Shown here: positions 56,134 through 64,000 of the stretch, piece by piece | How positions within the stretch are numbered: position 1 is the first letter of the stretch | Layout of the letters: every line of letters starts with the position of its first letter | Program-made: the position numbers and the translations under genes | Notes under the pieces: generated by a model | What the model was told of the DNA's origin: nothing | Databases searched by the model: none | What the model saw: the letters and a program-made list of their open reading frames with translations, nothing else | Assembly: GCF_048544455.1 (NCBI RefSeq) | Contig: NC_133531.1 | Coordinates: 64,084,099 to 64,148,098 of the forward strand | Length of the DNA stretch: 64,000 nucleotides | Reading direction: 5' to 3' | DNA from: Silene latifolia | Taxonomy: Eukaryota; Streptophyta; Magnoliopsida; Caryophyllales; Caryophyllaceae

Positions 56134-57738
56134 ATGGGAAGGACTAAGGGAGCAACAAAGGCAACAAAGGCACCAAAGGCTAAGGCACTCTCACAAAGGC
56201 AAAAGGCTCTTCAAACAAAGAAAGCATTGGCTATGGTGGTAGCAACACCAAACTTGGAAGTGCAACAACAACAACAACCTTCTATGGGAGCAACAACACC
56301 TTCTACTCCGGAAATTGATCAACTTTTGCATTATCCGGGAGGTAATTTTATTTCCGAAACCCATAGAAATACCTTTGTCAAGTTTGCTAGGAAGTCATTA
56401 CAATCCACCAAATTTATATATGAAGATACCTTAGAAAAATTGGGTGTTCTTGAGCAAACTAGAGCCTTTTTCAAAGCCATGGGGTTGAAGAAATTGTTTG
56501 AAACAAAGGAATTGACATACCCCTCCCTTACCTTGGAATTTTTGAGTTCTTTGAAAGTCACCAAAGTTGAGAATAGGGAGAATCTCGAGTTTCGTCTAGC
56601 TAATGTTAGTAGACGCATTTCCTTTAGGGAATTGAGTGAAATTTTGGGTCTTAGTGATGAACCGCGTTATTTTAAGAATTATGGAAAGTATGACCCCGAA
56701 CCTCTTTGGGAGGCAATTTCCGGGAGGAAATTTGAGGACTTTCATGCGAGTCGTGCTCTTTTGGTCCACCATCCGGGCATAAGAGTATGGCACAAGGGGA
56801 TGGGAAACACCATAATTGTAAGGAAAGATACCAACCATTTCACCAAGCTTGATTTTATTCTCCTTGAATCGGCTTTGAACATTGGAAGAGTACACACCAA
56901 GCCTTACAATTCTTTGAGGCTCTTGGTAGATAGATGGCTCAACATTGATTGTGGGAAGAAGGGCACTACCGTTATTGTCAATGGCGGCCTAGTCACTATC
57001 CTAGCTAAGTACTTTGATCCTAACTTCAATAAGGATAACAAGTACAAAGCAAAGGAGGGTGGCCATCTTGTTGATATGCATACTATGATACACAAGTACA
57101 AGTGGGTTGCCCATAACCCCCTTGACACTAAGTATGGATGGCTCACTAGTGAAGCTAGATCGTTCACCTTGCCTTCAAAGATTTGTCGTCTAAGCGTCCA
57201 CCGGACCAATTATCTACTTCCCCTTTCTAAAGAGGCCGAGTATATTATTCAACAACAAAAGGGTGAACTTGAAATGCCCTCCTCTTCCATTGTCATACCA
57301 CCTTACCCCTTTGAGTATGAAGAGTTCAAGCCGGAAGGAGTTGAAGCTAGAAATGATTATGTGACTCTTCTCATGCAAGCAATGCACAAGCAAGACTTTG
57401 AGGACCGGAAAAATGCTTACTTGGCTCAATATCCACCCCTCCTACACTTAGCTAGGCAAGGACTACTTGATCCATCTTGTCCTTTGCCTAGTTGGGCGGA
57501 TAGAGAAGTCCTATTTCCGGGTGCATCTAGGGTCGTTTCGGGTGACAATGAGGTTGTTGGTAATAATGAAGAAGTTGATGATAACATTGATGAAGAAGTA
57601 AGTGAAGAAGGAGAAAAGGATGGTGAAGATGATGATGAGCAAGATGAGGAAGAAAGTGAAGAAACAAATGACAAGGGAAGTGGCAATGTGACCACTTCTA
57701 ATGAGGAAAGTGATGGTGATAGCATGATGGAAGATTAG
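56134..57738 (+). CDS. Athila-type ORF2 of element H (ATHILA ORF-1 family, PF03078-like), intact
   Basis: 534 residues from ATG 56134 to the stop at 57738. The first 35 residues are Lys/Arg-rich (MGRTKGATKATKAPKAKALS). The central domain has DTLEKLGVLEQTRAFFKAMG, ELTYPSLTLEFLSSLKVTK, FRLANVSRRISFRELSEILG, EPLWEAISGRKF, FILLESALNIG and GGLVTILAKYFDPNF. The tail (about residues 465-534) is extremely acidic (EEVSEEGEKDGEDDDEQDEE). No transmembrane stretch or signal peptide, so an envelope role is not supported by sequence. It stays open although gag and protease upstream in the same element are broken, so it may be under its own selection or simply young. It has its own array and TATA. Confidence 0.9.
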   Translation: MGRTKGATKATKAPKAKALSQRQKALQTKKALAMVVATPNLEVQQQQQPSMGATTPSTPEIDQLLHYPGGNFISETHRNTFVKFARKSLQSTKFIYEDTLEKLGVLEQTRAFFKAMGLKKLFETKELTYPSLTLEFLSSLKVTKVENRENLEFRLANVSRRISFRELSEILGLSDEPRYFKNYGKYDPEPLWEAISGRKFEDFHASRALLVHHPGIRVWHKGMGNTIIVRKDTNHFTKLDFILLESALNIGRVHTKPYNSLRLLVDRWLNIDCGKKGTTVIVNGGLVTILAKYFDPNFNKDNKYKAKEGGHLVDMHTMIHKYKWVAHNPLDTKYGWLTSEARSFTLPSKICRLSVHRTNYLLPLSKEAEYIIQQQKGELEMPSSSIVIPPYPFEYEEFKPEGVEARNDYVTLLMQAMHKQDFEDRKNAYLAQYPPLLHLARQGLLDPSCPLPSWADREVLFPGASRVVSGDNEVVGNNEEVDDNIDEEVSEEGEKDGEDDDEQDEEESEETNDKGSGNVTTSNEESDGDSMMED

Positions 57739-59784
57739 CAAGCCTTGGAGACTCCTACCCTCTCATGGTTTGTCTATTTCTCTCTTTGTTTTAATTATAA
57801 TTTTGATCATTGTTGGAGTAGTCCTAGAACCATAGAGGACTCACACCTCGGTACCATTGAGGTGTTCTCATTTTATTGTTCCCATTTTCAAAATCCAAAA
57901 TGACAAATTAGTTTCATGCATTGCATAGTGTGTGCATGAACTACACCCATCCTTGGACATTAGCAATAGTGTCTCACTCGGTTTGGGGAAGTTAATGCAT
58001 ACACAACGGGAGGTAATCTAAATTATCCTCTTCGTCATAACAAAAACCATGCATCATGTAGTGTAGCTTAGTGTAGATTGCATTTAGTGTAGAAATCATG
58101 CATCATCTTTGCATAATTTCCATCATTTTGGCCATTGAGGACAATGCCCATATTAGTGTGGGGATGGGAATTCTAACATTTAACTCTTATTCAAAAATCC
58201 AAAAAAAATTGAAAAATTTCAAAAATCATAAAAATTTGAAAATTGAAAACCCAAAAACATGTTTATTTCCTTTTGTAGTCTTGTATATATTGTCTTGTAT
58301 ATATTGTGTTTGTTCTATCCTTGTTCACATTGATTGACTACGCCACATCCGAGACATGAGGATCATGAAGACCACATGGTATGATCTTTTCAATCTCCTT
58401 TTTCCTCTTTATGTTAATGACTATGTGGCTTTATTTTGATTGATGCGGTATAACAATGTGAACTTAGAACTTGCATTTAGTTTATATGTCATATTAGTTG
58501 ATAGAATCACTTGCGTTAGGATGTTTATATTAGTTGCATCATGGCATGTAGTTGCATGTTAGAAATGTTTTGAAAAAAATGCCTAATTAGGAACTTTGAC
58601 AAGAGCAACTACGCCATTACAAATACTTGTTCAACTTAAAACTTTGCCTACTAGAATGGTTGTAAAACACCCTAGATAGTGTCATACTAGTGTCTTTTGA
58701 CCCATGACCCAAAGCCTAGTCAAGGGTTTGCATGTGAGTCACCTATCCAACCCTGTGATGCGATGTGGACTTGGTTAACTTGTCTAGGTGACCTTGATTG
58801 ACCTTGTGGTAAGGCAACCCAAAAATATTTTATATCAATAAGCTTGAAGTGCTCATTTCTAAAGTTTTGTCATGTGGAAGTAATTCAATGCCAAAGAAAC
58901 CTCAAAAGTTATGTCGAGAAATTTAATTGTTTTGATGGAGGCGTACCACTTCGATGTGCTTTGGAGCGGGATCCATTGAATTGGGCCCCCACACGGTTGT
59001 GAATTCGGCCGCCCAGAGACAGAGTGACTATCACCCCGAAAAGCTATTGTCTAGAGGTTAACCGGTTGCCTAATAAGCGATTGGCGAAAGCAAAGGACAC
59101 TAGCCCGGAAGGGACAAACCCCATCTTAAAATTTTTGAAATGTGAAAGTTAAATGAGGTCAATTTTTGAATACTAGTCATATCCACCCGTTGTGTATAAA
59201 GATTTGAGCATTTCATTCCCAAAAAGCCCTTTTGTCAAGCCACTTTGTCGAGCTTGGGACGATCCATGACCTTTACTTTTGTAGAGAATTTGAGACTTGT
59301 CATGTCATATGCTACTAGCATCATAGGGATCATCATTCCACCACCATCCGATCGCTCTTGACGAAAGCATTTGGAAATTGAGGACGAAAGTAGTCTAGTT
59401 TAACACCATTTGGAGGTGATTTAGTGCCATCCTCTTAGCCTTAGTAATTTGTTGAACTAGTATTTTTGAAGGACTATACGCTCTTAAATTTGTTCTCTTT
59501 TAGTTGCCTCCGCCACTTGATGAGGGAGTGGCTATTCTTTTGTAGATGCATCCATTATTTGATTTTGTGTGCTTTAATGTTTGGATGTGTCTCCATTTTG
59601 GCAAGACCCACCTTGCCTTGCAAGAAGGCATCCTACCTCATGGTTGTCTTGTTGCGAGTTGAAGGGGCGGAGTGAGACCCGGTAATTGTCTCATATCGGT
59701 TATATTATTAGGCTAGTTTAAATAAAGGTCTAGTTTTTGTCACCTCTTTACTCGGGACGAGTAAAGGTTCAGTTTGGGGATATT
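57739..59784 (+). other. 3' UTR and polypurine tract of element H
   Basis: About 2 kb, no gene. Nearly the same as G's 3' UTR. Ends in GTTTGGGGATATT beside the LTR. Confidence 0.85.
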
Positions 59785-61751
59785 TAATGTGACCATTATT
59801 TGCGCATATTTAGTCCCCTAATTGAGCCTATTTTGCATACTATTATAACATTATATGGCCATTTTATCCGTCAAAACCTTCCTATTTGCTTTTCTATCGC
59901 ATTTCATATATTTTGTAGAAAAGGAGATCATAATGCGGAAATTCCCGTCTTTCGTGCATATTTGGAAGCTTATTGATGATATTAGATGGACTAGTATGAA
60001 GAGGAGGCAAGAATGATGACCAAAGATGTAGGAATAAAGTGTATATAGAAGGATCAAAGGGTTAAAAGTAAGAATGACGAGAGGGAAGGCATTATAAGAA
60101 GAAATCACTCGAAAACCGAACCAAGGGTTGCTCCTTTGGCTCTGAAAGTATGCTAGATGGAACGGCATCGGAAAAACAAGTGATCTAGGCTTTTGAATCA
60201 CTCCAATAGGAGTCCGGATGAGAAAATGACGTCCGTTTTACAATCTGAGCTCAAGATACAGCTCAACCCGCTCGGGTCAAATTCAACCCGCTCGGGTTGA
60301 AGCCCAGGACGCCCATATTTCGCTCGGGACGGGCGTATTCCTGGACAGGAAACTTTCCCTTGCTACGTGAACCACAATCCGAGCGTCTTCTCCCAAATCC
60401 GCCCGGATTGCATCTCCCGAATCCGCCCGTCTTCTCCCATATCCGCCCGGATTGCATTCTCAGAATCCGCCCGGATTCTCTTGAATCCGCTCGTCTTCTA
60501 CCGAAAGAATCCGCCCGTCCCGACTCCAAAACGCACGGATTCCAGTACAGCGAAATTTCGTCTTCTCCAAGCTACAAAGAAAGAAGCCCTTCCTCCGAAA
60601 AATACCGGCTCCTCCCTGCTCTAAACTCAAAAGTGTAATTACTAAATTAGCCTTAGTTAACCCTAAATGCATCCACCTAATTTCCACTATAAATACCCCA
60701 TTTGTAATAATCAAAAGACACATCTTTTTAGCTAGAAAAATCCTTCCTTAGATTAGATTAGGAGTAGATTAGAATAGATTACTCTTGAATCTTTACACAA
60801 AATTACACATTAATCTCTCCTTAATTATTGTTCAAGTTTATTATTCAAGTTTATTATTGGGTAATTGAAGATTATTGGGTTTATTGGGAGATTGACAACC
60901 TTCCATCAATCATCAAGTTCTTCTATTATTCTTTGCTTTATTGTTTGGATCATCTTAAGTTGGTATAATTCCTTTACTTTTTACTCTTTATTGTTCATTC
61001 CTTCATTCCATTATCATGTTTATACTTGTTGTGATGTTTGACACCATTAATGACATGTTTCCCTTGATAATGAGTGAGTAGTCTTTTAGCTAGGATTAGT
61101 GGGTAACTAGGGGAAACCAACATGGGATTGATTCATGCTTAATCTAATATGTTCACATGATTAAATTGCTTGCTTGTTGTGATGTCAACTTTATGCACAT
61201 GTTATGTTTGATGAAATGCTAAGCCTATGAATCCTTGCATTTATCACCATCTCTTATCTACTCAACTTGACTTGTAAGATATAACCCAACTCGAGTCTTG
61301 TTAGACCATGCATAGAAGTTGAATAGGAGGAAAGTAAGTCAACTTTTAGGTGTTGTACAATCTAATCGATTCGGCTCCGGGACCCAACTCTTCCTATGAA
61401 CCGTAAGACATAAACCAACTCGGTTCCTCCACAACATTAATTGCTTGCTTATAATTGTAAACATGTTTGTATGATCAACACCATGAATCCCCTATGACCC
61501 CATGATATCCTAGCACTTTTAATCATTTGTTTACATCCTTCTTTTATTGCTTGTTTCACTTTATTGCTTTTATTAGTCTAGAACACAACTACAAACCCAA
61601 CCAAATTGTGACACTAGCATAAATTGAGATAGATAGACTTAGAACCCAAAGCACACCGTCCCATGGATCGACCTCGACTTACCGCTAACTAGTTGTATGT
61701 TGAGTATTATAAATGTGTTTGATTGGATGAGTGACGACATCGTCCGGATCA
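59785..61751 (+). repeat. 3' LTR of element H (1967 bp)
   Basis: Begins TAATGTGACC where the 5' copy has TGATGTGACC, so the terminal TG is mutated. Ends CCGGATCA. Same length as the 5' LTR. Confidence 0.95.
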
Positions 61752-63037
61752 CCCGGGCAGAGACTGCTGAATCCGGCCGTCCCGTGCCTAAGACGCACGG
61801 ATTCCAAGACAGCAAGATTTCGTTTCTTCAAGCTTCAATGAAAGATGCCCATCCTTCGAAAAATACCGGCGTTTCCCTGCTCAAATCTCAAAAAAAGTGT
61901 AATTACTAGTTTAGCCCTTAGTTAACCCTAATGCATCCACCTAATTTCCACTATAAATACCCCATTAGTCTAAATAGAAGAGCATGTTCTTCTTAGCAAT
62001 CTTTAGTATAGTAATATCAATCAAATCTCTCTTTAGTTTTGTAATCAACAATTAATCAAGTTTTAATACAAGTTTTATTTCCTTAATCTCTCTTTTGTTC
62101 ATCCTTTATTTTGGGTAATTGAAGATTATTTGGGTTATTATTGGGAGATTGACAACCTCTCAATCAAGCATCAAGTACTTCTTTTATTCTTGCTTTATTA
62201 TTGGAATCATTAGTAGGTATAATTCTCTTAATCCCTTTTTAATTATTGTTAATTACTTTCATTTATTCATCATGTTTAACTTTGTTGGTATGATTGACAA
62301 CCTTGCTAGCATGATCAACATGGTAATGAGTGAGTAGTCACCTAGATAGGGTTAATGGGTAATTAGGGGAAACCAACATGGGGAATGATCCATGCTTAAA
62401 TTAATATGCTTTCATGGTTTATTTGCTTGCTTGTTTTGATCTCAACTCATGCACATGTTATGTTTGATGAAATGCGAGCCTATGAATCCTTGCATTTTTT
62501 ACCCATCACCTATCTTTTCAATGAGACTTGTAAGACATAAACCAACTCGAGTCTTATTAGACCATGCATGTTGTTGAGTAGGGAAGATTAAGTCGACTTG
62601 TAGGTGTTGTACAATCTAATCGATTCGGCTCCGGGACCCAAACTTTCCTAGGATTGTAAGATATAACCCAACTCAATCCATCACAACAATAATTGCTTGC
62701 TTATAATTTGAGAACATGTTTGTATGATCAATTCCCATGATTCCCCTATGACCCCATGACACCCTAGTGCTTTTTACCAATTGTTTACAACCCTTTTAAT
62801 TCATCTTGCTTGTTTACTTTCATTGCTATTTAGTTTAGTGACCTTCTACATCAACCCAAATTGTGACACCCCTAAGACACCACTAGTTGCAATAGAAATC
62901 TCATCTCAATTCCCGTCCCTTGGGATCCGACCTTTACTTGCCTCTTTACTAATTTTAGAGTTTTTTGTGAAGTTATAAATTGTGTTTTGGTCTAGGTGCT
63001 CCTAACGACAAGTTACCGAAAAGATTTAGTCCGACCA
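61752..63037 (+). repeat. 3' LTR of element G, second part
   Basis: Continues G's LTR from the dyad array (CCCGGGCAGAG...) through TATAAATA (61952-61959) to GTCCGACCA. Followed by the cttct target duplication and then F's protease. Confidence 0.94.
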
Positions 63038-63862
63038 CTTCTCAATACCGTGTACCATTGGCGACACCACGATCAACAAAGCCTTATGTGATATAGGGGC
63101 TAGTGTGAGTGTTATGCCGTACTCGGTGAGTAAAAGGTTAGGGATGGGAGAGCTTAAATGAACCAATATCACACTCCAAATGGCCGATAGATCGACGAAG
63201 ACACCATTAGGGATATGGGAAGATGTTCTCGTACGAGTTGGGAAATTTTTCATCCCGGTGGACTTTGTCATTGTTGACATGGAAGAAGACTCCAACATTC
63301 CAATCATCCTAGGAAGACCTTTCTTACACACCGCGGGTGCGGTGATTGATGTGAAACATGGAGAGCTCACTCTAGAAGTGGGAGATGAGAGCATAACTTT
63401 CAATCTTGACAAGACTATGAGAGCTCCCCGTTTGCATGAACCATGTTTTATGATTGATCATTATAGCTAGAAGGATGATAGGAAGAAGTCGGAACTCCAA
63501 TGGAAGAAGAAAATTGAAGATGCTCCATTCAAAGAGCAAGTGAATTGTAACAAAGAGAGCTTGAAAAGCTCATCAAAGTCAAGCAATGAAGAAGATGGCC
63601 TCATTGGCCAAGACAAGAAATTGGGAGAGTTGTCTCTATCAACTCAAGAGATCTTTAGTGATCAAGTGGATGAAGTTTGTGGTCTTTGGGACGACGAGTT
63701 TGAAGGGATTTTTAATCCCTACATTGGCAATGCTATCGATCAAGATCGACAACAAGGGCAAAGATCTATTGAAGATCTTTATCATGATAATGAACAAGCT
63801 TTTGATTACTTCTTCAAGGTGTTGAGCAACATCAACAACACCTTGAACATGCCCCCATGACA
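63038..63862 (+). pseudogene. Protease and C-terminal extension of element F (resumes after G)
   Basis: Continues the gag frame broken at 40411: [20 protein letters not shown] (active-site Asp), then WEDVLVRVGKFFIPVDFVIV and IPIILGRPFLHTAGAVID. A TGA near 63159 and a TAG at 63468-63470 interrupt it. The extension, absent from H, is acidic (VCGLWDDEFEGIFNP) and ends EQAFDYFFKVLSNINN, a motif shared with the ends of ORF1 in A and B. It stops at 63860 and no RT follows. Confidence 0.88.
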
Positions 63863-64000
63863 TCTCACTAAGGATGAGAGTTTGGTGGAGTCCTCCCTAA
63901 ACCACCATTTGTAAATATTTCTAAATCCCTAACTCGCATTTCAATTCTTGTATTGCATTTTTGTTATTTTTGGGTTTTTATACTTTGATCAAGATAATTA
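63863..64000 (+). other. Post-ORF1 hairpin and following non-coding DNA of element F
   Basis: TGGTGG (63883-63888) and CCACCA (63902-63907) around AGTCCTCCCTAAA, matching G after its pol gene. From here F resembles G's spacer, so pol is missing from F rather than further downstream, although the window ends at 64000. Confidence 0.75.

Larger units (their letters stand above)
50660..61751 (+). mobile_element. Athila-like element H: gag-protease element, complete with two LTRs
   Basis: LTRs 50660-52626 and 59785-61751, both 1967 bp and visibly very similar; total 11,092 bp. Internal order: primer site, leader hairpin, decayed gag and protease, dyad array, TATA, intact Athila ORF2, 3' UTR, polypurine tract. 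No RT or integrase. It is the youngest of the nested three by position (H in G in F). Confidence 0.95.
40412..63037 (+). mobile_element. Athila-like element G: pol-only element, itself interrupted by H
   Basis: 5' LTR 40412-42158, 3' LTR 50195-50659 plus 61752-63037, target duplication cttct at 40407-40411 and 63038-63042. Without H the length is about 11.5 kb. Internal order: primer site, leader hairpin, intact pol with no gag or protease, post-ORF1 hairpin, dyad array, TATA, Athila ORF2 with one frameshift, 3' UTR, polypurine tract. Confidence 0.95.

Noticed and set aside
56134-57738. Envelope glycoprotein
   Set aside because: Position after pol invites this label, but there is no signal peptide, membrane span or cysteine-rich ectodomain in sight.

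Overview
This is plant nuclear DNA. It is almost entirely nested LTR retrotransposons of the Ty3/gypsy superfamily (Athila, Tat/Ogre/Retand and chromovirus lineages) plus a few small DNA transposons. Plant signs are primer-binding sites matching the 3' end of plant tRNA-Asp, Athila-type proteins, a plant mobile domain (PMD) gene and Stowaway-like MITEs. I see no ordinary host gene. The Retand-like features suggest a eudicot, possibly Caryophyllales, but that is a weak inference. Elements are lettered here for cross-reference.

Layout. 1-4177: 3' part of a chromovirus (+) inserted in the 3' UTR of Athila-like element A (-, 4178-8549). 8550-11930: no gene, two MITE-like foldbacks, a longer terminal-inverted-repeat element and a Helitron-like end. 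11932-31013: a Tat/Retand-like element (-) with its LTR at 12008-14331, interrupted by complete Athila-like element B (-, 15092-24176). The Tat element carries two antisense (+) spliced genes (PMD gene 24334-27341; DUF7745-like gene 28245-29762) and an integrase remnant (30302-31013). 31014-31983: truncated LTR D, cut by Athila-like element E (+, LTR 31984-33481, gag, protease). E is joined at about 36286 to the tail of an F-type element. 36549-64000: a three-level nest. F (LTR, gag, protease) is split inside its gag-protease frame by G (40412-63037, 5-bp target duplication cttct). G's 3' LTR is itself split by H (50660-61751).

How the parts fit. A, B, F, G and H share one plan: LTR, tRNA-Asp primer site, leader hairpin, one ORF1 slot, post-ORF1 hairpin (seen in B, F and G), second TATA promoter, Athila-type ORF2, long conserved 3' UTR and polypurine tract. 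The ORF1 slot differs. F and H hold gag-protease without polymerase. G holds an intact 1105-residue RT-RNase H-integrase without gag. A and B hold an acidic shortened gag-like protein. This looks like a divided retrotransposon genome relying on trans-complementation, though deletion derivatives remain the simpler alternative.

The most striking signal is regulatory. Upstream of the TATA boxes lie arrays of dyads with a CG-N2-CG core (such as AATCCGCCCGGATT, GACGAGCGTC, AACCCGCTCGGGTT, ACTCGATCGAGT, GGTCGATCGACC). In the LTRs of F, G, H and B the spacing between dyads alternates 20-21 and about 24 bp, and the geometry survives although the arms differ. The same geometry recurs at the internal promoter before ORF2, and in E even inside the gag reading frame. 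It resembles a binding platform for a dimeric factor on one DNA face.
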